From positions 1 to 38,472 of the forward strand of contig NZ_JAUXUP010000037.1 in the NCBI RefSeq assembly GCF_030680935.1: a stretch of DNA of 38,472 nucleotides, read 5' to 3'. The notes beneath the pieces were generated by a model, which did not search any database, was not told the origin of the DNA, and was given only the letters and a program-made list of their open reading frames with translations. The position numbers and the translations under genes were made by a program. Of this stretch, positions 15,201-22,609 are shown piece after piece. How positions within the stretch are numbered: position 1 is the first letter of the stretch; every line of letters begins with the position of its first letter. Source of the stretch: Polaromonas sp. (lineage in GTDB: Bacteria > Pseudomonadota > Gammaproteobacteria > Burkholderiales > Burkholderiaceae_C).

Positions 15201-16403
15201 ATGTATACCCAAACACCTCGTTTTATCGGCAGCTTCCTGCTGGCGCTCAGCATGTTTGGCGCGGCGCTGGCCCAGACACCGGGCAGTGGCGCGCCTGCCC
15301 TGCCAGACCGCAACAACCGCCAGGGCTGGCAGGCCTGCCACGCGATGGGCGCCGATGCCGCTGCACAGCTGGCCTGCTTCAAAAACTGGGCGCAATCGCA
15401 ACTGCCCGAAGGCGCCCCCTCGCCGGCCATGGCTACGGCACCCGCCAATACGCAGACCGGGCAAGCCGCTACCGAAGTGCTTTTGCTGCCGGCGCTGGCT
15501 ACCGAAGCGCCGGACGGCAAGAAGGTTGGCTGCAGAAACACCAAATATTCCGAGCTATCGCGTTTTTGGGAGCTGCAGCGCGGCTCGGACTGCGACACCT
15601 TCGGCCTGCGTGGTTACCACCCGACCAGCGTCCTGTGGGCCGGCTCGGACGGCGTGAACAACCAGCCGTCGTCACCAGCGCCCGGTCACACGGTGACCAC
15701 CCCCTTCAACTACAAGCGCGCTGAAACCAGGCTACAGCTGTCGGTGCGCACCAAGCTCGCCAAGGGCCTGCTGGCCTCTGGCAGCGATGACGATGCCGGC
15801 AGCGACTCGCTCTGGGTCGCTTACACGCAGCAAAGTTACTGGCAGCTGTTCAACGGTCCGGTCTCACGCCCCTTTCGCACCACCGACCACGAGCCCGAGC
15901 TGGTCTATATCTACCCGCACCAGATCGATTTGCCCGGGGGCTGGAAGTACCGGCTCAGCGGTCTTGGCCTGAACCACCAGTCCAATGGCCAGAGCCTGCC
16001 GTTGTCACGCAGCTGGAACCGCGTCTACCTGATGGGCGCCGCCGAAAAAGAGCTGGGCGGCGACGCCAGCCTGGGCCTGCAGGCACGTGTCTGGCAGCGT
16101 CTGCGCGAATCTTCAGGCGCTGACGACAACCCGGGCATTTCCGACTATGTGGGCCGGGCCGAACTGGCGGGTCAATGGCATATCAACAGCGTGCACAGCC
16201 TGGGTCTGACACTGCGCCATTCGCTGAAGTCGCAGGCGCGCGGCTCTGCCAGGCTGGAGTGGATGAAGGCGTCCACGGCGATTGCCGACAGCGCGGCCTT
16301 GCGTTATCACGTACAGCTGTTCAGCGGCTACGGCGACAGCCTGATCGACTACAACCGCCGCCGCAATGTGCTGAGCATCGGCCTGAGTCTGGTCGATTGG
16401 TGA
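15201..16403 (+). CDS. pldA: Outer-membrane phospholipase A1
   Basis: A 400-residue OMPLA homologue. The signal peptide ends about residue 24 (ALAQ). A non-conserved N-terminal extension of about 100 residues follows, then the 12-stranded barrel. Active-site residues are H259 and S261 in LNHQSNGQSLPLSRSWNRVY, with N273 in RSWNRVY. The His-x-Ser and Ser+12 Asn spacing is identical to E. coli H142/S144/N156. The enzyme is calcium-dependent and hydrolyses phospholipids in the outer leaflet. The ATG at 15201 is chosen because AGGA (15189-15192) is correctly spaced; an in-frame ATG at 15192 overlaps the upstream stop and has no ribosome-binding site. The protein ends in an aromatic residue (VDW), as barrel proteins do. 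Confidence 0.9.
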   Translation: MYTQTPRFIGSFLLALSMFGAALAQTPGSGAPALPDRNNRQGWQACHAMGADAAAQLACFKNWAQSQLPEGAPSPAMATAPANTQTGQAATEVLLLPALATEAPDGKKVGCRNTKYSELSRFWELQRGSDCDTFGLRGYHPTSVLWAGSDGVNNQPSSPAPGHTVTTPFNYKRAETRLQLSVRTKLAKGLLASGSDDDAGSDSLWVAYTQQSYWQLFNGPVSRPFRTTDHEPELVYIYPHQIDLPGGWKYRLSGLGLNHQSNGQSLPLSRSWNRVYLMGAAEKELGGDASLGLQARVWQRLRESSGADDNPGISDYVGRAELAGQWHINSVHSLGLTLRHSLKSQARGSARLEWMKASTAIADSAALRYHVQLFSGYGDSLIDYNRRRNVLSIGLSLVDW

Positions 16404-16442
16404 TACCCGCCGCAACCCCTGCGTGCCAGCAAGAGCCCGCAC

Positions 16443-17753
16443 ATGAGTGAATCCCTGATTTTCACCTTGAGTTTCATCGTGGTCGGTGTGCTGCTGATTG
16501 TGATGACCATGAGCAGCTCCTTCATCGCCCGGCTGCCGCTCAGTGCTGCCATGCTTTATCTGATGGTGGGCGTGGGCATAGGGCCCGACGGGCTGGGGTT
16601 GCTGACACTGGACCCCTTGGTGGATGCGCGACTGCTGGAGCGGCTGACGGAAATCGCGGTGCTGATATCGCTGTTTACCGCCGGCATGAAGCTGGAGATG
16701 CCGCTGAGGGACCGGCAATGGCGCATCCCGTTGCAACTGGCCTCGGCGTCCATGCTGCTCACGGTGGCCGCCATCACCGCGCTGGGTGTCTGGGGCATGG
16801 GTTTGTCGCTGGGCGCTTCGGTGCTGCTGGGCGCAATTTTGGCACCCACCGATCCGGTGTTGGCTTCTGAAGTTCAGGTCTCTGACCCCGGCGACCGGGA
16901 CAGGCTGCGTTTCGGGCTGACCGGCGAAGGTGGACTCAACGACGGCACCGCCTTTCCGTTTGTGATGCTCGGTCTGGGCTTGCTGTCACTGCACGATCTG
17001 GGCACCGGCGGCTGGCGCTGGTGGGCGGTCGATGTCGTCTGGGCTGTAACCGGCGGGCTGGCCATTGGCTACCTGCTGGGCGCCCTGGTAGGTCGGGCCA
17101 TCTTGTACCTGCGAGCCCACCATAGCGAGGCCCTGGGCTCGGACGAATTTATTGCATTGGGGCTGATCGCACTTAGCTACGGCCTGGCGCTGCTGTGCCA
17201 CACCTATGGTTTTCTGGCGGTTTTTGCTGCGGGGCTGGCATTGAGCCGCATCGATCTACCCGTTCCGCCCCCGGCCAATGCCAGTGCCGACGCACCGGCG
17301 CAGGCCACAGCCGAAGCGGCCCTCAAATCGTCACAGGCGCCGGCTCACATGATGCAGGCGGTGCAGCGCTTCAATGCACAGCTGGAGCGTTTTGCCGAAG
17401 TAGGCATTGTGCTGGCGGTGGGCGCCCTGCTGGCGGTGGTCGAGTTCCGCAGCGAGGTGTTGTGGTTCATCCCGGTGTTATTTCTCGTCATTCGACCGCT
17501 GGCGGTTTATCTGGGTCTGCTGGGCACAAAGGTGGCGGCGCCACAGCGGCGCCTGATCGCCTGGTTTGGCATACGTGGCATAGGCTCGATCTACTACCTG
17601 ATGTATGCCATCACCCACGAGCTGGAACCCGCCCTGGCCAACCGGCTGCTGTCGATCACGCTGGCGGTGGTGGTGGCGTCGATAATCGCGCATGGGATCT
17701 CCGTCACGCCGCTGATGCAGCGCTACGAGAGGCGCAAGTCAGGCCGCCGGTAG
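16443..17753 (+). CDS. CPA1-family cation:proton antiporter (NhaP-like)
   Basis: A 436-residue inner-membrane protein with about twelve helices, expected to exchange Na+ or K+ for H+. Conserved elements are FTAGMKLEMP, LGAILAPTDPVLASEVQV (helix 5 TDP motif), LTGEGGLNDGTAFPFV (helix 6, the Asn-Asp pair of CPA1 exchangers) and a late WFGIRGIGSIYYL with its conserved Arg. A hydrophilic Ala/Pro-rich loop of about 35 residues (about 275-310) is inserted before the last helices. Ion specificity cannot be read from sequence. There is no strong ribosome-binding site. The gene ends the plus-strand half of the window and converges on the racemase gene. Confidence 0.88.
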   Translation: MSESLIFTLSFIVVGVLLIVMTMSSSFIARLPLSAAMLYLMVGVGIGPDGLGLLTLDPLVDARLLERLTEIAVLISLFTAGMKLEMPLRDRQWRIPLQLASASMLLTVAAITALGVWGMGLSLGASVLLGAILAPTDPVLASEVQVSDPGDRDRLRFGLTGEGGLNDGTAFPFVMLGLGLLSLHDLGTGGWRWWAVDVVWAVTGGLAIGYLLGALVGRAILYLRAHHSEALGSDEFIALGLIALSYGLALLCHTYGFLAVFAAGLALSRIDLPVPPPANASADAPAQATAEAALKSSQAPAHMMQAVQRFNAQLERFAEVGIVLAVGALLAVVEFRSEVLWFIPVLFLVIRPLAVYLGLLGTKVAAPQRRLIAWFGIRGIGSIYYLMYAITHELEPALANRLLSITLAVVVASIIAHGISVTPLMQRYERRKSGRR

Positions 17754-17784
17754 AGTCCGGCCGCCCCCCGTCGAGGGCCTCTTC

Positions 17785-17845
17785 AATGCTATTGTTTTTA
17801 TAGCGTATTTCGCCCATCGGGAAAGGGCTGAGGGCAGGTTTATCT
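17785..17845 (+). repeat. Dispersed repeat copy 5, intergenic
   Basis: AATGCTATTGTTTTTATAGC (17785-17804), then GTATTTCGCCCATCGGGAAA and GGGCTGAGGGCAGGTTT at standard spacing. It lies between the convergent antiporter and racemase genes and is the only full copy outside a coding sequence. Confidence 0.6.
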
Positions 17846-17852
17846 GTCATTT

Positions 17853-17866
17853 TTCAGAAAACTGAA
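17853..17866. terminator. Short hairpin between convergent genes
   Basis: TTCAG (17853-17857), AAAA loop, CTGAA (17862-17866), with a short T tract before it on the plus strand. It could weakly terminate the racemase transcript (minus strand). The stem is short, so confidence is low. Confidence 0.25.
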
Positions 17867-17895
17867 CAGCGAAAGAGTGCCGCTGACGAAGTGGC

Positions 17896-18612
17896 TCAGG
17901 AATCCCATCCCGGCCTGTTCCATCCTCTGGCGAGGGCAAACGAGACGCTGGCTCGGGCCAGCTCCAGGGAACTGTCTATCAGCGCGAGCCCTCTTACGTC
18001 GGCGTACCGGCTCGCTATGGGTATCTCGGTACAGCCCAGGATCAGCAGGGTGGCGCCCTGTTGCACCACCTCAACGCAGGCCCGTGTGAGGTGCAGGCCG
18101 CCGGCCTCGAAGTTTCCTGCTTTGATCTCACGGATGCAGCTGTCCACCTCTGTCTGCCCACCGTCGGCGGCGGGCAGCAGGAAATCAATACCTCGCGCGA
18201 GAAGCTCACGCTGGTAAAAACCGGACTTCAAGGCACCTCGCGTCGAAAAAATGGCCACGCGCGGGTCACCAACAAGGGGAATGGCCTCTACACAGGTTTT
18301 GCCAATATGCAGCAAAGGGGCCTTGCTGCAGTTGCTCATTTCGTCAAACCAGTGGTGAGACGAATTGCAGGGTATGGCAATCACCCCTACACCGGCCTGG
18401 TTGAGCATTTGAATGCCCGCAAGCAACTGCGGCAAAGGGTCGCGCCCGTGGCCCAGAATGGCGCTGGAACGATCGTGAATATGCGGCAAGCTGGCGACGA
18501 TGACCGGCAGGTGGTCCTGGTCTCTGAGCGCAGGTGTCAACTTGACAAGTTTGTCCAGAAAGTCGACGGTGGCCGAAGGCCCCATCCCGCCAAATACGCC
18601 AATTCTGGACAT
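17896..18612 (-). CDS. Aspartate/glutamate racemase family protein
   Basis: A 238-residue cytoplasmic enzyme of the cofactor-independent racemase family, probably acting on aspartate. The N-terminal GGMGPSATVDF is typical of aspartate racemases. The two catalytic cysteines are C82 (AIPCNSSHHW) and C194 (LILGCTEIPI). An AGGG ribosome-binding site lies before the ATG. It starts 9 nt after the stop of the dicarboxylate symporter gene, so the two form an operon together with the binding protein. The context suggests that imported D- or L-aspartate/glutamate is interconverted. Confidence 0.85.
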   Translation of the reverse strand: MSRIGVFGGMGPSATVDFLDKLVKLTPALRDQDHLPVIVASLPHIHDRSSAILGHGRDPLPQLLAGIQMLNQAGVGVIAIPCNSSHHWFDEMSNCSKAPLLHIGKTCVEAIPLVGDPRVAIFSTRGALKSGFYQRELLARGIDFLLPAADGGQTEVDSCIREIKAGNFEAGGLHLTRACVEVVQQGATLLILGCTEIPIASRYADVRGLALIDSSLELARASVSFALARGWNRPGWDS

Positions 18613-18621
18613 GCCGTGACC

Positions 18622-19899
18622 CTAAACCTTCAACGGTCGGGGGCAGATCAGCGCCACAGCCGCGTTGTTGCCAATCACCAGCACCAGGGTGCGCAGCATG
18701 TCGCAAATCGGGTCCACTGCCAGGAAGAGAATAAAGGCCGCTTCAAACGGAAGCCCCAAATAGCTACAGGTCAGGCCAACCAGCGAGACCGTCAGCAAAC
18801 CCGTCATGCCGGCCGAAGCAAACCCGGCGAGGATGGACGCCGACAGTACCACCGCCAGTTCAGTCGGGCCCAGCGGCTTCCCATACAACTGGGCAATGAA
18901 TACGGTAGCTGCCACGTAGTAGATCACCGGGCCGATACGCAGCAGCGACACGCTCAGCGGCACCATCAGCTCGACGCGTGAGCGCGCAAAACCAAGCCGG
19001 TCCGCCAGACTTTCAATCATGATGGGCATGCAGGCCGCGCTGCTGCGGGTGGCGAGAGCCAGGGCAAAAGGCCCCTTGAGCGCATCCAGCGTCTGGCCGA
19101 GTGAGGCGTTGGAGCGCTTCCAGATGATGATGGTCGCGAATGCCAACGCCAGCAGGGATGCCACGAGAAAGGCCAGTACAAACTGCGCCATGGCCTGTAA
19201 CGGACCTATGCCGGTTTTTGCCATCTGCGCCGCGCTCATGCAAAAAAGAATGATGGGCAGCGGGTAGTTCAGCCAGCGCATCAGGGTCTGGCAGGAGTGA
19301 TAAATGGTTTCCAGCGATTGGGTCAGTCCATCAGACACCCGCGATGGCACCTGCCCGACTGCGAATCCGAAAAGCAGTGCAAAAACCAGTGCCTTGAGGG
19401 TATCGCCACTGGCCAGTGCCGCAAAAATATTTGAAGGCACCAGGCTGACCAGCACCTCCGTGAAACTCACCGACTTGACAGGGGCATCGACGCCGCCCAG
19501 GCTCATCACCGTGTCACTGGAGCTCAGATCGCTGCCCACAATCTTGCCAAAAGTCTGCATGGTGTCGTTTGACAGGTTTTCGCCCGGCGCCATGACCAGC
19601 AGGGTCAACGCGCCGATCAAGGCAACCACCACCGAGAAAGCCGCAAACACCACCGTCACACGCGCTATAAGTCCGCCCGCACCGCCTTCACGAAACAGCC
19701 GCTGCAAACTGAAGATCACCGCCGACACCATGAAGGGCAGGGCAATCATCTTCAGCAAGTCAACATACACATCTCCCACGAAACCGAGCTTGAGACCCAG
19801 GCCGGGCAAATAAAGGCCGACCGCAAAACCCGTAGATATGCTGGCCAACACTACCCAAGGGTTGAGGGCGAACGTATACAGTTTTTGCAGATTGATCAT
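18622..19899 (-). CDS. Divergent dicarboxylate/amino acid:cation symporter (DAACS) homologue
   Basis: A 425-residue inner-membrane carrier of the GltPh/EAAT fold. The HP1 serine tip is ATRSSAACMP (283-292). Helix 7, which normally carries NMDGT with Na+ ligands, reads LLRIGP (319-324). Helix 8 is VDPICDMLRTLVLVIGNN (395-412): the substrate residues D400 and R403 are kept, D396 is kept, but GltPh N401 becomes L407 and D405 becomes N411. HP2 has SAGMTG where GltPh has TAGVPG. The carrier therefore looks able to bind an acidic amino acid but lacks several Na+ sites. AAAGG precedes the ATG. It lies 20 bp after the binding-protein gene and 9 bp before the racemase. Alignment is by eye. Confidence 0.85.
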   Translation of the reverse strand: MINLQKLYTFALNPWVVLASISTGFAVGLYLPGLGLKLGFVGDVYVDLLKMIALPFMVSAVIFSLQRLFREGGAGGLIARVTVVFAAFSVVVALIGALTLLVMAPGENLSNDTMQTFGKIVGSDLSSSDTVMSLGGVDAPVKSVSFTEVLVSLVPSNIFAALASGDTLKALVFALLFGFAVGQVPSRVSDGLTQSLETIYHSCQTLMRWLNYPLPIILFCMSAAQMAKTGIGPLQAMAQFVLAFLVASLLALAFATIIIWKRSNASLGQTLDALKGPFALALATRSSAACMPIMIESLADRLGFARSRVELMVPLSVSLLRIGPVIYYVAATVFIAQLYGKPLGPTELAVVLSASILAGFASAGMTGLLTVSLVGLTCSYLGLPFEAAFILFLAVDPICDMLRTLVLVIGNNAAVALICPRPLKV

Positions 19900-19919
19900 C
19901 AGGGACCTTTGTTAATCCA

Positions 19920-20870
19920 TTACCGGTCCAGCGCCTTCAGAACCTTGTCAATGGTCAGTTTTTCCGTACCTTCGGCCAAAAACTGGTTCACATAGGCAAG
20001 AAGAGTCGGGTCCTGAATGCCCACGGCAATGCCGAGCGTGTCTTCCAGATCCTTGAAGGTCACGGTGCGCAGCGTCAGGGACGCCGTAGGATCACTCTTC
20101 AAAATGCGTTTGATCTCGAACTCATCCCGATAGGCCGCCATGATCTGGCCTTTTTCAAGCGCCTTGAGCACATCGCCCCAGTTTGGAAACTCGCGCAGTT
20201 CCGACAAGGGGAAATTTTTTCCGGCGTAATCTGAAAACGATGATTTGGCGATCACCCCGATCGAGCCCTTGAACTCGCGAACCACGACGGGCAAGGGCCG
20301 GTCCCGCGCGAGCTCTGCAAACTTCACCCGGTTCAGGATGAAAGCGTGGTTCAGCCGGAGATAAGGCTCCGTGAAACTGATCATCTGCGCACGAGCCAGC
20401 GTACGGGAAAGTTTGCTGATGCCCAGGTCTGCCTCCCTGCGGGCCACCACGTCGACCACCTCATTGAATGTCCTGGCGCTGCGGTCAAACCTGACGTTGA
20501 CTTTGAGTTCTTTGGCGATGGCCCTGGCAAGGTCCACTTCCAGCCCGACCAATTCGCCTTTTTTCACGTAGAAAAAAGGCGGCGTGTCCACACCCAGCAT
20601 GGCCACGACCAGTTCACCACGGTTGACGATGCGGGCTATGCCCGGCGCCAGCATGCGGCCATCGGCCACCTTGACCAGGCCCGAAGGAAGTACGGTCGGC
20701 GCCGGACCTGCCTCTAACGGTGCGGCGGCCACTGCAGGCGCGCGCGCCACAGCAGGTCCGGCGGACCACGCCATACCGGCAAGCCCGCATAAGCCCAACA
20801 ACATGAACGCTGGTATCAGCCATCCGTGCCGGCGTTGAGTACTGGAGTTTCTGGCCTGTGTGAGCAACAT
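19920..20870 (-). CDS. Amino-acid-type periplasmic solute-binding protein (SBP family 3)
   Basis: A 316-residue exported protein with a single SBP_bac_3 domain. After a signal peptide or anchor (WLIPAFMLLGLCGLAGMAW) and a Pro/Ala-rich linker of about 25 residues comes RGELVVAMLGVDTPPFFYVKKGELVGLEVDLARAIAKEL, a typical lobe 1, then ADLGISKLSRTLARAQMISFTEPYL, whose Arg normally binds the amino acid carboxylate. No ABC permease or ATPase gene is adjacent; instead a DAACS carrier follows by 20 bp. I choose the ATG at 20870, which has AGGA 7 nt upstream; in-frame starts at 20891 and 20921 also exist. If the hydrophobic segment is uncleaved the protein would be tethered to the inner membrane beside the carrier. 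Confidence 0.85.
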   Translation of the reverse strand: MLLTQARNSSTQRRHGWLIPAFMLLGLCGLAGMAWSAGPAVARAPAVAAAPLEAGPAPTVLPSGLVKVADGRMLAPGIARIVNRGELVVAMLGVDTPPFFYVKKGELVGLEVDLARAIAKELKVNVRFDRSARTFNEVVDVVARREADLGISKLSRTLARAQMISFTEPYLRLNHAFILNRVKFAELARDRPLPVVVREFKGSIGVIAKSSFSDYAGKNFPLSELREFPNWGDVLKALEKGQIMAAYRDEFEIKRILKSDPTASLTLRTVTFKDLEDTLGIAVGIQDPTLLAYVNQFLAEGTEKLTIDKVLKALDR

Positions 20871-20969
20871 CGGCAGTTCCTGAATCGTCATCCGGGTGGT
20901 CCGCGCCAAAGTGTATTGCATTTGTTACCCAATTTGACGTCTGCAGAGCCGTGAAGCCGTGGCATAGAT

Positions 20970-21650
20970 CTAACGCGGCAGCAGTCGTGAAATCGTAGCT
21001 GGCAAAACCCTCGATAACAGCAATTCAACTTGCTGCCGGAGCGCAACTTTCTCATGCTCCGAATATTCTGAAAACCCGTCCTTCACAGCAAACGTATTTT
21101 CAGAGCCTCGAAGGCAGGGGTACGAATCACCCAGGTCCCAGGCAAGGGATTTCCGGGTTGATACGTCATAGATATGCACCGCCAGCGACGAGTACACGCA
21201 GGTTCGCCCCAAACCGAAGAACATGCGCTCGTATAACCCGTATCCAGGCTGCATTTTGGGGAAGACGGTTTGCTCAGCAGCATGGACGACCACCAGGCGG
21301 TCAAAGCCCTGAGCCTTTGCAGCTTCCCAAATCGGGCTGCTGCTCAGGTAGCCAGGCTGTCCGGACGGCAATCCCGAGAGGTCCAGGGCTGCAACACCGA
21401 ACGACCTGCCATGACTCAAATAGGAAACCACCGTGTCGTTGGCGAACTTGCTGATCTGCCAGTCCCCGGTTTCGCCCTTCGCGTAGCGGTTTGTAAATAC
21501 CGTTGTACCTGCGGTAGTCAGATGGAATGTCGTCCCCAGGTCAGACACCACTCCCATGCGCTTTGTCGACGCCAACTCACTGAGTTGCATGGGCCCTGCA
21601 CAGGCACTCAGCAAGATCGAAACCATTGCAAAAAACAGGAATCGCGTCAT
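20970..21650 (-). CDS. Predicted lipoprotein, function unknown
   Basis: A 226-residue protein with the lipobox LLSAC, acylated at C17. The remainder is soluble and ends in an amphipathic helical segment (HEKVALRQQVELLLSRVLPA). No enzymatic motif is recognised. The ATG at 21650 is chosen because it opens the lipoprotein signal and has GAGGG upstream; the reading frame extends back through the tRNA-Phe gene, which is clearly not coding. It lies between tRNA-Phe and the binding-protein gene on the same strand, with a terminator between it and the tRNA. Confidence 0.7.
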   Translation of the reverse strand: MTRFLFFAMVSILLSACAGPMQLSELASTKRMGVVSDLGTTFHLTTAGTTVFTNRYAKGETGDWQISKFANDTVVSYLSHGRSFGVAALDLSGLPSGQPGYLSSSPIWEAAKAQGFDRLVVVHAAEQTVFPKMQPGYGLYERMFFGLGRTCVYSSLAVHIYDVSTRKSLAWDLGDSYPCLRGSENTFAVKDGFSEYSEHEKVALRQQVELLLSRVLPATISRLLPR

Positions 21651-21727
21651 GCTGAGGCCCTCAAAAAAGCAGTTCACACGCACGGCAGGTGCCGATCGGG
21701 ATTCTCTGCGAATCAGCCCGGATGTAG

Positions 21728-21761
21728 AAACGCCCCAGAACCCTAAAAGGGCGCTGGGGCG
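21728..21761 (-). terminator. Rho-independent terminator of tRNA-Phe
   Basis: On the minus strand CGCCCCAG (21761-21754) pairs perfectly with CTGGGGCG (21738-21731), with an inner CCCT/AGGG stem. TTTCT follows. It lies about 10 nt after the tRNA CCA end. Confidence 0.7.
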
Positions 21762-21770
21762 CATGGATGC

Positions 21771-21846
21771 TGGTGGCCTGGGGCGGAATCGAACCACCGA
21801 CACAAGGATTTTCAATCCTCTGCTCTACCGACTGAGCTACCGGGCC
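21771..21846 (-). tRNA. tRNA-Phe (GAA)
   Basis: A 76-nt cloverleaf with encoded CCA (21773-21771). It has the D-arm GCTCAGTCGGTAGAGC, the anticodon arm GAGGA-TTGAAAA-TCCTT with anticodon GAA, and the T-arm GGTGG-TTCGATT-CCGCC. The acceptor strands are GGCCCGG (5') and CCAGGCC (3'), which leaves a C5-A68 mismatch in an otherwise paired stem. The sequence is close to E. coli tRNA-Phe in the D and anticodon arms. Confidence 0.95.
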
Positions 21847-21856
21847 TGAGCCTCAA

Positions 21857-21862
21857 ATTATA
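21857..21862 (-). promoter_or_regulatory. -10 element of tRNA-Phe
   Basis: A perfect TATAAT on the minus strand, 10 nt before the mature tRNA 5' end, so transcription would begin a few bases before the tRNA. The stop codon of the ntrX-like gene (21865-21867) lies just upstream, so the rest of the promoter is inside that gene. The -35 region is GC-rich and weak. Confidence 0.55.
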
Positions 21863-21864
21863 TA

Positions 21865-22542
21865 TCAGGCTGCGCGCTTGCCCCGGGTCAGGTCCACGCC
21901 CAGCTGCTTGAGTTTGCGGTAAAGGTGGGTACGCTCCAGCCCGGTCTTTTCGGCCACGCGGGTCATGGAGCCGCCCTCTTTGGCGAGGTGAAACTCGAAG
22001 TAGGCTTTTTCAAACTCATCCCGCGCATCGCGCAACGGTTTCTCCAGCAGAAAACTCTGCGTGGCCTGCGGGCCCAGATCCATCGGCAGCGGCATGGCGG
22101 CGCCGGTCATGGCGGCCTCCAGGGTCAGTTCCACCGCATGCAGCAGGGCGGCGGGCGGGCTTGCCGGCTTGCGGCCTGCGGACTTTGTCAGCCCTTGTTC
22201 GACGGCTTTGAGCAGTTTTTGCAGGGTGATCGGCTTTTCCAGAAACGCCATGGCACCGATTTTGGTGGCCTCAACCGCTGTGTCTATGGTGGCATGGCCA
22301 CTCATCATGATCACCGGCATGGTGAGCAGTCCGCTGGACGACCACTCCTTGAGCAAGGTAACGCCATCGGTGTCGGGCATCCAGATGTCGAGCAGCACCA
22401 GGTCGGGCCGGCTGCGGCTGCGTGCGGCGCGGGCCTGCGCAGCATTTTCTGCAAGCTCGATCTGATGCCCTTCGTCGTTGAGAATTTCAGAGAGCAAATC
22501 GCGTATGCCCAACTCGTCGTCAACTACCAGAATGTTTGCCAT
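21865..22542 (-). CDS. NtrX-like response regulator without AAA+ domain
   Basis: A 225-residue regulator. The receiver domain has D8, D9 and the phospho-acceptor D52 (LVLLDIWMPD), followed by MSGHATIDTAVEATKIGAMAFLEKP, which resembles NtrX. The C-terminal Fis-type helix-turn-helix is EKTGLERTHLYRKLKQLGVDL. The sigma-54-interacting AAA+ ATPase domain of alphaproteobacterial NtrX is absent; an Ala/Pro-rich linker of about 60 residues takes its place. It therefore should not activate sigma-54 promoters. The ATG at 22542 opens the conserved MANILVVDD. It lies 67 nt after the histidine kinase stop and is presumably its partner. Confidence 0.88.
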   Translation of the reverse strand: MANILVVDDELGIRDLLSEILNDEGHQIELAENAAQARAARSRSRPDLVLLDIWMPDTDGVTLLKEWSSSGLLTMPVIMMSGHATIDTAVEATKIGAMAFLEKPITLQKLLKAVEQGLTKSAGRKPASPPAALLHAVELTLEAAMTGAAMPLPMDLGPQATQSFLLEKPLRDARDEFEKAYFEFHLAKEGGSMTRVAEKTGLERTHLYRKLKQLGVDLTRGKRAA

Positions 22543-22609
22543 GATTGAATTGCTATCTCCGCCAGCAGTTATCGATTTTCGCGGCCGCAGACCGTCGCCC
22601 ACAGTGTTG

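Noticed and set aside
17754..17895. A small RNA gene between the convergent antiporter and racemase genes
   Set aside because: The structure there is explained by a dispersed-repeat copy and a short hairpin; no promoter-terminator pair is visible.
18061..18981. A 306-codon plus-strand frame across the racemase and carrier genes
   Set aside because: It spans two well-supported minus-strand genes and has no recognisable domain.
21651..21815. N-terminal extension of the lipoprotein gene into the tRNA-Phe region
   Set aside because: The extension reads through the tRNA gene and its terminator. The lipobox signal and ribosome-binding site support the ATG at 21650.
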